A stretch of DNA of 27,094 nucleotides from a virus, in IMG/VR virus record IMGVR_UViG_3300030110_004752, positions 1-27,094 of that record; one strand, written 5' to 3'. Under the pieces are notes generated by a model. That model made no database searches, was not told the origin of the DNA, and worked only from the letters and a program-made list of their open reading frames with translations. Position numbers and translations under genes: made by a program. Positions 1 through 7,576 of the stretch are shown in pieces (positions within the stretch are counted from its first letter, which is position 1; the number at the start of each line of letters is the position of its first letter).

Positions 1-438
1 ACTGATGGATTCTCAGTTGGTGTTCCTTATTTGTTACCAAACAAACTTTGTTATCCTGAAATGACAAGTGTTGCTAAAAATCCATATCCTTATTTATACG
101 ATGATAGAAATGATTTTATTAAAAGGTTTAATGAGATGTTGGATAATCCAATCACATATGACACAAGTGATTTAGCAGACAATATGATTTGGGAAGAAAG
201 AATATCTAATTGGTTTGGTGGTTGGAAAAATGTTTTTGAATTAGATTCAATTAGTGAAACAGAAAGTGTTTTAAAAATACGAGACTTTATTAAAGACAAA
301 GGTTTTGTAACCAAGAAAAATATATTAGATTATCTTGGTTGGGGTGTTAGGATTAAATTCAGTCCTTATAGAAATGCTTTAAGAAAATATAAAGAAATTA
401 AATTTACCAAATATGGTTATGAATGGATAGGAGAATAA
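1..438 (+). CDS. Glycosyltransferase, C-terminal part (5' end outside window), with extra C-terminal domain
   Basis: The frame is open from base 1 with no stop, so this is the 3' end of a longer gene and the TTG at 31 is not a real start. The visible N-terminal part (TDGFSVGVPYLLP, then CYPEM and YPYLYDD..DFIKRFNEML) looks like the nucleotide-sugar-binding half of GT-B family glycosyltransferases, where a G-V-P segment and a downstream acidic residue lie next to the donor site. After the GT part, from about base 250, there is a basic segment (IRDFIKDKGFVTKKNILDYL, then a GWGVRIKFSPYRNALRK stretch) that reads like a small winged-helix unit. That is an inference from helix pattern and basic charge. 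The gene ends in TAATG, overlapping the HD gene by one base. Substrate unknown: it could modify DNA bases, host envelope or phage glycans. Confidence 0.6.
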   Translation, partial: TDGFSVGVPYLLPNKLCYPEMTSVAKNPYPYLYDDRNDFIKRFNEMLDNPITYDTSDLADNMIWEERISNWFGGWKNVFELDSISETESVLKIRDFIKDKGFVTKKNILDYLGWGVRIKFSPYRNALRKYKEIKFTKYGYEWIGE

Positions 439-1181
439 TGAAAAAATTATCAGCAGACCAAATACAACAAAATTGGAATACATTAATAGATATTATCAAT
501 GCACATATTGGTGATGATAGACGAGATAATCTTTTAAAGTTTTACGATGACTTCCAAGATAGAATGATGTTCGCACCAGCGAGTGCTAAAGGACATTATC
601 ACAATGCAATGCCGGGTGGATATGTAGAACACATCCTTCATATTGTAAGTCACTCACTTGAAATAAAACAATTGTGGGAGAAGAACGGAGCAGAGATTAA
701 CTTCACGGATGAGGAGTTAGTATTCGCTGCTTTACATCACGACTTAGGTAAGGTTGGTGATTTGGAAAATGATTATTACATTCCACAAACATCAGACTGG
801 CATAGAAAAAATCGTGACGAGATTTACACTCACAATCCAGCACTTCAATATATGAAAGTGCCTGATAGAGGATTATGGTTACTTCAACACTATGGTGTTA
901 AGGTTACGGATAAAGAATACATTGGAATAAAATTAACTGATGGTTTATATGATGAAGCTAACAAAGCATATTTGATGTCTTACAATCCTGACTTTGGATT
1001 ACGAACCAATATGGCTTATATTCTTCATCAAGCCGATATGATGGCTACACATATTGAATCCGACCAATGGAAAAGGGGTGAAGAATCCAGTGAACCAATC
1101 AATACAAAAGTTCCAAAAACAAAAGATGAACAAAAACAAGTAGACAATCTCAAATCTAAATTTGATGAGTTGTTTAATTAG
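438..1181 (+). CDS. HD-domain phosphohydrolase
   Basis: A 247-residue protein, counting from the ATG at 438. This start has AGGAG at 429-433 and overlaps the previous stop by one base; an in-frame ATG at 423 would add five residues but lies before the ribosome binding site. An HD metal-binding signature is visible: a K-G-H-Y-H-N..PGGYVEH stretch (residues 51-65), H100-H101-D102-L-G-K and H198-Q-A-D200. HD proteins hydrolyse nucleotides, cyclic nucleotides or RNA with divalent metal. The KxHYHN..PGGYxEH pattern is reminiscent of the HD domain of YhaM-type 3'-5' exoribonucleases, but no OB-fold domain precedes it here. The C-terminus is charged and helical (residues 226-247). Its GC content is visibly higher (about 40% in the 661-720 stretch) than that of the sigma gene downstream (about 17% in 1921-1980). 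Exact substrate unknown. Confidence 0.75.
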   Translation: MKKLSADQIQQNWNTLIDIINAHIGDDRRDNLLKFYDDFQDRMMFAPASAKGHYHNAMPGGYVEHILHIVSHSLEIKQLWEKNGAEINFTDEELVFAALHHDLGKVGDLENDYYIPQTSDWHRKNRDEIYTHNPALQYMKVPDRGLWLLQHYGVKVTDKEYIGIKLTDGLYDEANKAYLMSYNPDFGLRTNMAYILHQADMMATHIESDQWKRGEESSEPINTKVPKTKDEQKQVDNLKSKFDELFN

Positions 1182-1189
1182 GGGATAAT

Positions 1190-1468
1190 ATGTGGATAAC
1201 AATTTCAATAATATTTTTTTTAATTAGTGTAGTTTCTTCTACATTATTATTTTATTCATTAAGAAGAATAACACAATATGAAGAATTGATTTTAGAAATA
1301 CAACAAGTGATAAAATTCTCAACAGAGAAAATGAAACTTGTAGATTCTAAAGGACATTATGAGTCCGATGATGAGACTGGTTTTTTCTTCAAGCAATTAA
1401 AACAAATTCAATTATCTCTTGATGGGATATTTGAAGAGGAGAATGTAAATGCCAAAAAAGAAAATTAA
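1190..1468 (+). CDS. Small membrane-anchored hypothetical protein
   Basis: A 92-residue protein. Residues 2-24 form one strongly hydrophobic helix (MWITISIIFFLISVVSSTLL) followed by R-R, which fits a single N-terminal membrane anchor with the remainder in the cytoplasm. The rest is a charged helical segment (QYEELILEIQQVIKF, then FFKQLKQIQLSLDGIF) that could form a coiled coil. The ATG at 1190 follows AGGGG at 1180-1184. The 3' end overlaps the sigma factor gene by 20 bases, so the two are probably translationally coupled. No family recognised. It is too long for a leader peptide and has no lysis motif that would identify a holin or spanin, although a role in the envelope is possible. Confidence 0.65.
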   Translation: MWITISIIFFLISVVSSTLLFYSLRRITQYEELILEIQQVIKFSTEKMKLVDSKGHYESDDETGFFFKQLKQIQLSLDGIFEEENVNAKKEN

Positions 1469-2192
1469 TGATGTAAAAAAAGAAATTAAAAAAATAACTA
1501 AAAAGAAAAAAAGAAAAGTATATTTTGGGCAAGAAGTTCAAGACGCGGTTGTTGAATATAATTCATCGAATAGTTCAAGTGAAAGAAATCATATTTATGG
1601 AACGAGAATACATGCTGCTTTTGATAAGTTGGCTGAAAACATAATCAATACTTTTAAATTTACTTATTTTAATGATCCATTCAACGATGTAAAACATGAA
1701 GTAGTTGCTTTTATGGTGGTGAATATGCATAAATATGACCACTCAAAGGGTTCAAAAGCATTTAGTTATTTTTCAGTAGTGGCTAAAAACTATTTAATTC
1801 TACATAATAATAACAATTATAAAAAATTAAAATCTCATGATGAGATAAATGTATTGGATAAGTATAGAAATATAAATTCAATATCAGAGTCTGATTATAA
1901 AACACTAACTAATGAAATTATAGAATATTTTGATAACAATATGAATACTATATTTAAAAAAGATAGAGATTTAAAAATCGGATATGCTATCATTGACTTA
2001 ATGAAACAAAGAGAAGACATTGAAAACTTTAATAAAAAAGCTATTTATATTCTAATCAGAGAAATGACAGATGTTGAGACAGCACATATTACATCTGTAG
2101 TTAATGTATTAAAGAAGCATTATAAAAAATTAACAAATATGTATCATAAAACTGGTTCAATAATCCGTAATTATTCAGGCTCATTCTTTTAA
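1449..2192 (+). CDS. 55: T4 gp55-type late sigma factor
   Basis: A 247-residue protein with a highly basic N-terminus (KKKINDVKKEIKKITKKKKRK). A sigma region 2-like core follows at about residues 55-125 (FNDPFNDVKHEVVAFMVVN, M93-H-K-Y-D97-H-S-K-G, F-S-Y-F-S-V-V-A-K-N-Y). This matches the gp55 family, which binds host core RNA polymerase and recognises the short late promoter. A C-terminal helix-turn-helix-like stretch is present (IREMTDVETAHITSVVNVLK). T4 gp55 is about 185 residues and lacks canonical region 4; this one is longer, mainly at the N-terminus. It ends in G-S-F-F, a hydrophobic tail like those used by T4 proteins to hold the sliding clamp (inference). Ribosome binding site GAGGAGA at 1435-1441. 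The gene is followed directly by a terminator and then a putative late promoter. Confidence 0.8.
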   Translation: MPKKKINDVKKEIKKITKKKKRKVYFGQEVQDAVVEYNSSNSSSERNHIYGTRIHAAFDKLAENIINTFKFTYFNDPFNDVKHEVVAFMVVNMHKYDHSKGSKAFSYFSVVAKNYLILHNNNNYKKLKSHDEINVLDKYRNINSISESDYKTLTNEIIEYFDNNMNTIFKKDRDLKIGYAIIDLMKQREDIENFNKKAIYILIREMTDVETAHITSVVNVLKKHYKKLTNMYHKTGSIIRNYSGSFF

Positions 2193-2197
2193 ATACT

Positions 2198-2222
2198 AAA
2201 CCCTCTTAAATGAGGGTTTTTT
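2198..2222 (+). terminator. Intrinsic terminator after the late sigma factor gene
   Basis: A perfect 8-bp stem, AAACCCTC (2198-2205) with GAGGGTTT (2212-2219), encloses the 6-base loop TTAAAT. It is followed by a T run reaching 2222. It lies six bases after the sigma stop codon and separates the upstream operon from the structural operon. Confidence 0.88.
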
Positions 2223-2248
2223 ATTTCAATCAATTTCTTACAAATTTA

Positions 2249-2269
2249 ATATTTATATATGAATAAGTA
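2249..2269 (+). promoter_or_regulatory. Putative phage late promoter 1 (box TATATATG)
   Basis: ATATTTATATATGAAT (2249-2264) is identical to 22071-22086, the only other sizeable intergenic gap inside the structural block. Both copies lie 23-28 bases upstream of an ATG with a strong AGGAGA site, and both are followed by a T/A-rich stretch with AAGTA. In T4, late promoters consist of one TATAAATA box about 6-13 bases upstream of the start site and no -35 element. A similar layout here would place the transcript start near 2267. Recognition by the gp55-like protein encoded just upstream is an inference. Confidence 0.6.
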
Positions 2270-2286
2270 CATTCAGAGGAGATTGT

Positions 2287-2691
2287 ATGTCAGACAATAA
2301 TGAAATATTTGAAGGAAAAACCTTCCAAGATTTAACAAAGGACATTTATGAGAACACTACAAAACGTAAAGTTCAGATAGATTTGTTAATATCAGAAATA
2401 CATGGATTCATTACAACCATAGATGATGTGGTTATGGTAGCTCCAATCATAAAAGAATATATGGATACAGCAGTTAGAAACGATGAACATTTGGTTAAAT
2501 TGGCTGGTGTATTACAAAGAATTATATCTAAATCACAAGGTGATTCTGATGAATCAATGTTATTAAGTGATGAGGAAAAAGAAGAATTAATGGGAACACT
2601 TCAAGATACTGTTGATGATTTACAAAAAGAAAGTCAAAGACTTGAAGATATGAAAGATAAAACAATTTCAAAAGGGTATTCGGAGGGTTAA
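2287..2691 (+). CDS. Small helical hypothetical protein, first gene of late operon
   Basis: A 134-residue acidic, almost wholly helical protein. The central part (residues 30-80) holds amphipathic helices with hydrophobic patches (IDLLISEIHGFITTIDDVV). Residues 95-127 (EEKEELMGTLQDTVDDLQKE, then SQRLEDMKDK) are coiled-coil-like. The start ATG at 2287 has AGGAGA at 2277-2282. Its stop at 2689-2691 abuts the ATG of the next gene. No family recognised. Position directly before the gp5-like candidate suggests a small virion or assembly (chaperone-like) protein, which is inference from context only. Confidence 0.7.
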   Translation: MSDNNEIFEGKTFQDLTKDIYENTTKRKVQIDLLISEIHGFITTIDDVVMVAPIIKEYMDTAVRNDEHLVKLAGVLQRIISKSQGDSDESMLLSDEEKEELMGTLQDTVDDLQKESQRLEDMKDKTISKGYSEG

Positions 2692-3918
2692 ATGGGTTCA
2701 GTATTTGTAACACAAGAGGATAGAACAGTAAAAGGATTTTTAGGTAAAGAATATTCTGTTCCATTTTATTTACAATTTGTACCTGGTTATTGTGTCGATG
2801 TTGTGCACAGTGAAGCTTCATCAAGATTTAATACTGATAAAAGTATAAATAGTATAATAGCTATCCCACATATATCAGATAAGTTATATAAAAAAAGAGC
2901 TAGTGCTGGTGAAGACTCTCGATATTTTCCATTATTTAGAACATTTAATGATGTACCTACAAAAGGAGATCCTGTTTTACTATGTACTATTGGTAATATT
3001 AATTATTATTTAGGACCTTTAAATACAATTAATAATTCACCAACTTGGAATGATGATCCATCTTATAGTGAAGAATTTGCAGTTAATAATAATGATATGA
3101 TAGATGCATCTAATGTAGGTGAGCGCGGTGAAAGTACAAATTTTGTAAAAACAAATCATTCAAGAATACAAAAAAGATTTAATGAAACATTAGAAATTGG
3201 CCAAGCTATTAATGAAACAAATGGTGATACTATTTTAGAGGGTAGACATGGTAATAGTTTAAGAGTAGGTAGTGCTGGAGCTAAACCTTATATTTTTATT
3301 TCAAATAATAGAGACTTTGATAATAAATTTGAGTCTTTAGGTGACGGCTCTTTAATTAGTATAACTGCAAATTCAACACTCTCTCAGCATTTTCCTGTTT
3401 TTGCAGATATTTTAAATAATGAAAATAAATTTGGATTTCAATTATCATCAGATGGTGTTGAAAACAACACTTATCCAATTGGTGATATTTATTCTGACTT
3501 AAATAATAATGGTAATGTAGAAGAATTAATTTATGGATATAATAAAAATCAAATTTTATTTCACTCAGATAGAATAACTTTAAATTCAAAACTTGATGAT
3601 ATTTTTGTATCATCAATTAAAGATATACACATTGGTGCTGGAAGACATATATCAATTGGGGCATTTGAAAGTTTAAACATTTTATCATCTAATGTTAATA
3701 TTGGTAATTCGGAAAGAGCTTTTGAAATGCAACCAATGGTTTTAGGTGAATCATTAAAAGAAGTATTGAATGATATTGTTGCTTTGTTTTCAAAAATTCA
3801 AGTTATGACTCAACTTGGACCGCAAAACATTTTACCAACAACTCAAATTGATATACAAGAAATTACAAATAAAATTGATACAATTACAAGTGCTTATCAT
3901 AACATTGAAGGAAACTAA
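2692..3918 (+). CDS. gp5-like baseplate hub/spike candidate (OB-fold plus beta-structured C-terminus)
   Basis: A 408-residue protein with a GGAGGG ribosome site overlapping the preceding stop region. The N-terminal part (about residues 10-115) contains FPLFRTFNDVPTKGDPVLLC and INYYLGPLNT, a beta-rich pattern like the OB-fold found in T4 gp5, gpV and VgrG spikes. ILEGRHGNSLRVGS (residues 181-194) is a signature I associate with conserved tail proteins of marine T4-like phages. The rest is beta-rich and Asn/Gly-rich, with a VNIGNSERAFEMQPMVLGES segment near the end that resembles trimeric spike C-termini. A D-x-N-x-N-G-x-x-E loop (residues 269-277) may bind calcium. No lysozyme domain is visible, unlike T4 gp5. 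The identification rests on motifs and on proximity to gp25 and gp6; it could be another OB-fold baseplate protein. Confidence 0.5.
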   Translation: MGSVFVTQEDRTVKGFLGKEYSVPFYLQFVPGYCVDVVHSEASSRFNTDKSINSIIAIPHISDKLYKKRASAGEDSRYFPLFRTFNDVPTKGDPVLLCTIGNINYYLGPLNTINNSPTWNDDPSYSEEFAVNNNDMIDASNVGERGESTNFVKTNHSRIQKRFNETLEIGQAINETNGDTILEGRHGNSLRVGSAGAKPYIFISNNRDFDNKFESLGDGSLISITANSTLSQHFPVFADILNNENKFGFQLSSDGVENNTYPIGDIYSDLNNNGNVEELIYGYNKNQILFHSDRITLNSKLDDIFVSSIKDIHIGAGRHISIGAFESLNILSSNVNIGNSERAFEMQPMVLGESLKEVLNDIVALFSKIQVMTQLGPQNILPTTQIDIQEITNKIDTITSAYHNIEGN

Positions 3919-3928
3919 AGAGGTAATT

Positions 3929-4327
3929 ATGAAAAAGAAAAAAACAAATATAAAAACTATAATCAGACAAATCGTTAGGGAAGAAGTTGCGATGGCTATT
4001 AAAGAAGTAATAACGGAATTAAAACAACCAACTCAATCTAAACCACAACCAAAAAAAATAGTTGAGAAAAAATCATTCACAAAAAATTCAGTATTGAATG
4101 ATGTATTGAATGAAACAGCTCAAGATGAAGAGTGGAAAACATTAGGTGGTAGTGAGTTTACTTCTGATAGAATGAATGAATTAGTTGGTAGCCAATATGG
4201 GGATATGATGAATGGGACATCACAGCAAGTTCCATCAAGTGACCCAATGTCACAATTTTTAAATAAAAATTATAGTGAAGTGTTAAAGAAAAGTGAAGAA
4301 AAATCTAAAGGAAAAATCGGAAGATAA
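3929..4327 (+). CDS. Basic-N-terminus hypothetical protein of the baseplate operon
   Basis: A 132-residue protein from the ATG at 3929, which has AAGAGG at 3918-3923. A longer in-frame opening from 3815 lies inside the preceding gene and lacks a ribosome site. The N-terminus is strongly basic and helical (MKKKKTNIKTIIRQIVREEV), of the kind often seen as an I-R-x-I-V-R-E-E motif in small proteins of marine phages. A proline/lysine-rich linker follows (residues 36-50), then a polar, disordered-looking C-terminal half rich in Ser, Met and Asp (GSQYGDMMNGTSQQVPSS). No catalytic motif. Function unknown; it may be a minor virion or assembly protein. Confidence 0.65.
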   Translation: MKKKKTNIKTIIRQIVREEVAMAIKEVITELKQPTQSKPQPKKIVEKKSFTKNSVLNDVLNETAQDEEWKTLGGSEFTSDRMNELVGSQYGDMMNGTSQQVPSSDPMSQFLNKNYSEVLKKSEEKSKGKIGR

Positions 4328-4329
4328 TA

Positions 4330-4872
4330 ATGGGATTAAAAGCAGATTTATTAGATGCAATTTTATTGGCCTCATCAGATGCGGGTATATCAGAGCCACC
4401 TGATTTATCAGATGGAACTTTCGCAGAAAGACTAGCTCATTATCAGACAGAAGCTATTGTTAATTTTTTAACTCAATGTGAATTTAGAGTTACAAAATTA
4501 AATGCTCCTGTTGTTGTTGAAAAAATGAAAACACCCGATCAGCCTGTAAACATTGAATTAGACACGATGTTAGGTGAATATGGACCTATCTTGAAAACAC
4601 TAAAACAAATTGGAAGTCCACTTGGTTTAGGAGAGTTAATAGATTCATTAGAAGGTGAAATAGAAAAAGCTGTAACACCTCTCTTAGAGGGTGGTGCTAA
4701 ATTAGCAGGATTAGATTTGGGTAAAGATGATGGTGGGTTAGAATCAACAGGTTATGTTTTTATTGGAGAAGATCCAGATTCAGAGGATGAATTTAATGTT
4801 GAAGATGAGGATGGCCAAAAAGAATTTACAAGAGTTGAATTATTTAGAGATGATATTGAGGACTTATTATAA
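4330..4872 (+). CDS. Acidic hypothetical protein upstream of gp25
   Basis: A 180-residue protein, start ATG 4330 two bases after the preceding stop. The N-terminal half is helical (residues 1-50, with TFAERLAHYQTEAIVNFLTQ) and runs into a beta-like segment (FRVTKLNAPVVVEKM). The middle has two Gly/Leu-rich helices (PILKTLKQIGSPLGLGELID, then EKAVTPLLEGGAKLAGLDLG). The C-terminal 45 residues are very acidic (EDPDSEDEFNVEDEDGQ). The stop overlaps the gp25 start by one base (TAATG). I do not recognise the family. Its place between the hub candidate and gp25 makes a baseplate role likely; T4 gp53 occupies a comparable slot in T4, but no LysM-like motif was recognised here. Confidence 0.65.
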   Translation: MGLKADLLDAILLASSDAGISEPPDLSDGTFAERLAHYQTEAIVNFLTQCEFRVTKLNAPVVVEKMKTPDQPVNIELDTMLGEYGPILKTLKQIGSPLGLGELIDSLEGEIEKAVTPLLEGGAKLAGLDLGKDDGGLESTGYVFIGEDPDSEDEFNVEDEDGQKEFTRVELFRDDIEDLL

Positions 4873-5339
4873 TGGCTATAAGAGATAAATCAAGAAAACC
4901 ATTTACTCAAGACAATAATACTAATGTTAAGATTGGTATTGATTTACCTATTAGAAGAGGTGATGATAAAGATGGATTTTTTGCAACTACTTCAACAACA
5001 ATTGAGGCTGTAAAAAATAACATAAGAAACTTATTACAAACCAATGAAGGTGAAAGATTTTTTCAACCTGATTTGGGTATGAATTTAAGAAAACTTTTAT
5101 TTGAACATATTACGAATGAAAATTTACTTGGTGTTCAAGATGCTATATTAGATAAAATAGAATTATGGTTACCTTTTGTAGAGGTGAGAGATATAAGAGT
5201 TTTAAGTAGAAGTAATAAAACAGATATTGGAGTAAATGAAATTAGAGTAAAAATATTATTTAACATCATACGAGACCCAAACACTTTAGATTCTATAACT
5301 TTAGATTTTAGTAGTGATATATCAGAGGGAGATAGATAA
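4872..5339 (+). CDS. 25: gp25-like baseplate wedge protein
   Basis: A 155-residue protein of the GPW/gp25 family, a core wedge component of T4-like baseplates, P2 (gpW) and contractile injection systems. The hallmark segment is clear at residues 42-77: VKNNIRNLLQTNEGERFFQP, then D-L-G-M-N-L-R-K-L-L-F-E. The N-terminal IGIDLPIRRGDDKDGFFATT matches the usual strand that leads into the domain. It is slightly longer than T4 gp25 (132 residues). The gene overlaps its neighbours by one base on both sides (TAATG at 4870-4874 and 5337-5341), consistent with coupled translation with gp6, its structural partner. Confidence 0.88.
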   Translation: MAIRDKSRKPFTQDNNTNVKIGIDLPIRRGDDKDGFFATTSTTIEAVKNNIRNLLQTNEGERFFQPDLGMNLRKLLFEHITNENLLGVQDAILDKIELWLPFVEVRDIRVLSRSNKTDIGVNEIRVKILFNIIRDPNTLDSITLDFSSDISEGDR

Positions 5340-7576
5340 TGCCAACATATGGTAAAGACAATTTTAAAGAATCAAATGTAAATTATTTAAATAAAGATTT
5401 TAGAGCATTGAAATCATCATTGATGAATTATGCTAAATCTTATTTTCCAAATACTTATCGTGATTTTAATGAAACATCACCTGGTATGATGTTATTGGAG
5501 ATGAATGCATATGTTGGTGATGTGTTATCATTTTATGTAGATAAACAATATCAAGAAATGTTATTACCATTAGCTGAAGAAAGAAGAAACATAATCACAA
5601 TGGCTAAAATGTTTGGATACAAAGTAAAACCAATTGTACCCTCATATGTTGACTTAACATTTACATCTGAAGTAAACGCTTCGAGTGGAGATGTTTCTAA
5701 AGTAGATTATTCAAATGCCGGTACATTTGATGCTGGTATTGAAATATCTTCTAACACAGATTCGGATATTATTTTTACGACATTAGAACCAATTGATTTT
5801 AGAATATCAGGCTCAAATGATACTGAAACAATAGGTACAACAGCTGATAGTGGTTTAGCTTCAACTTATACATTGTCAAGAAATGTAAAAGCTGTAAGTG
5901 CAACTCAGAAAACACTAACATTTCAAGTTGGAATACCAGAAAAATTTAAAACCATCACCATACCAGATACAAATGTAGTTGACATTATTTCTTGTGTCGA
6001 TTCAAACGGAAACAATTGGTATGAGGTAGATTTTTTAGCACAAGATAAAGTTGTAATTCAAACTCATTATACTGATGATATAAATAGAGACTCAGCTTAT
6101 TCATCTGAAACTGGTGGTTTAACATCAACTTCAGCTGTTCCTTTTTCTTTAAGTTATATCGCAACAACAAAAAGATTTACTCGTGAAACAAATTTAGATA
6201 ATACAACTTCACTTGTATTTGGTAATGGAGTATTGAAAGATGGACAACTTGTTGATGATGGATTTATTGATATGGAACAAGTTGGAATTGTAATACCTGG
6301 ACAAACTAATGATTTAAATTCATCAATAAATCCCTTATTGGGAGATGAATATTCAACACTCGGTGAAACTCCAAATAATATAACTTTAACAATTACTTAT
6401 CGTGTTGGGGGAGGAATTAATTCAAATGTTCCAAGTGGTGATATATCCACTACACCAGATACACTTGCTCAAAGTGGAAACACATCCGCAACTTTAACAA
6501 GTGTAACAAACAATAATCCAGCTCGTGGTGGTAAGGATGAAGAAGATACAATTGAAATTAAAGAAAAAGCTAAAGCATTTTTCTCAACACAAAACAGATG
6601 TGTAACAAAAGAAGATTATGAAGCTAGGGTTTTGAATGTTCCAAGTAAGTTTGGAAATATTGCAAAAGCTTATGTTACAAGGGGACAATCTTCAAATATT
6701 CTTGAAGCTCAAATAGATTTAGCTAGTCAACAACTTAGTAATTTACGAAATATACTTGAAACTAAAATTACAGATATAATTAATACAGTATCTACAGATA
6801 CTGATGTACAAACTACAATAAAATTAACTGACTTTTATAACAATGATTTATCACAAATGTCTGGAATTACTTTTAATATGGATGAGCTCTCGGATACAGA
6901 TACACTATCAACTATAAACATTTATTTGTTAGGATATGATAATAGAAAAAAATTAGTTGGTAATCCACATACGAATACAACTTTAACAAATGATAATTTA
7001 CCAAATACTTTAATGACAAATATAAAAAAATATTTAGAAAACTTTAAATTGATGACAGATGTTATTACACTTCGTGATGGATACATTGTAAACTTTGGTG
7101 TTATATTTGATGTAATAGCTGAAAAATATGCTGATAAACAACAAGTCAAATTAAGATGTATTCAAAAAATTAAAGATTATTTTAGAGTTGAAAAAATGCA
7201 ATTTAATCAACCAATTTACAAAAGTAATTTAGAATATGAATTAATGGGTGTAGAGGGTGTTCGTTCCATTGGACATATAACAATTACTCAAAATGTTGAT
7301 TATTTTTATGATGATGGTGAAACATTAAACTCACCAACTTACACTTATTCATACGATAACTCAGTTCAATTGGTAGATATCGATGGTGATGGTGTACTTG
7401 ATGGTAGTTTTGTTAATCAATCTGATGGTGAAGGAAGTATTGGTTATGGGTATAAATATAATTTCCAAAATGCACTTTCAGATGATGGTACAATTATCTT
7501 ACCACCAAATACTGCAACACCAACGGTTTTCGAATTAAAGAATCCAAACCAAAACATACAAGGGAGAGTTAGATAA
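5339..7576 (+). CDS. 6: gp6-like baseplate wedge protein (baseplate J family)
   Basis: A 745-residue protein, somewhat longer than T4 gp6 (660). The N-terminus has the conserved wedge-dimer helix region (D42-FNETSPGMMLLEMNAYVGD, then a VLSFYVDKQYQEMLLPLAEE stretch). The centre shows the typical baseplate J block (GGKDEEDTIEIKEKAKAFFS from about residue 397, CVTKEDYEARVLNVP from 421). The C-terminal domain (QPIYKSNLEYELMGVEGVRS) fits the segment that precedes the ring-forming tail of gp6-type proteins. Gp6 dimers form the inner ring around the hub and control sheath contraction. An unusual feature is an insertion near the C-terminus with a perfect D680-I-D-G-D-G-V-L-D688 calcium-type loop. One-base overlap with the upstream and downstream genes. 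Confidence 0.88.
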   Translation: MPTYGKDNFKESNVNYLNKDFRALKSSLMNYAKSYFPNTYRDFNETSPGMMLLEMNAYVGDVLSFYVDKQYQEMLLPLAEERRNIITMAKMFGYKVKPIVPSYVDLTFTSEVNASSGDVSKVDYSNAGTFDAGIEISSNTDSDIIFTTLEPIDFRISGSNDTETIGTTADSGLASTYTLSRNVKAVSATQKTLTFQVGIPEKFKTITIPDTNVVDIISCVDSNGNNWYEVDFLAQDKVVIQTHYTDDINRDSAYSSETGGLTSTSAVPFSLSYIATTKRFTRETNLDNTTSLVFGNGVLKDGQLVDDGFIDMEQVGIVIPGQTNDLNSSINPLLGDEYSTLGETPNNITLTITYRVGGGINSNVPSGDISTTPDTLAQSGNTSATLTSVTNNNPARGGKDEEDTIEIKEKAKAFFSTQNRCVTKEDYEARVLNVPSKFGNIAKAYVTRGQSSNILEAQIDLASQQLSNLRNILETKITDIINTVSTDTDVQTTIKLTDFYNNDLSQMSGITFNMDELSDTDTLSTINIYLLGYDNRKKLVGNPHTNTTLTNDNLPNTLMTNIKKYLENFKLMTDVITLRDGYIVNFGVIFDVIAEKYADKQQVKLRCIQKIKDYFRVEKMQFNQPIYKSNLEYELMGVEGVRSIGHITITQNVDYFYDDGETLNSPTYTYSYDNSVQLVDIDGDGVLDGSFVNQSDGEGSIGYGYKYNFQNALSDDGTIILPPNTATPTVFELKNPNQNIQGRVR

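Noticed and set aside
3815-3928. N-terminal extension of the small basic protein to 3815
   Set aside because: It overlaps the gp5-like gene by about 100 bases without a ribosome site, whereas ATG 3929 has AAGAGG at a good distance.
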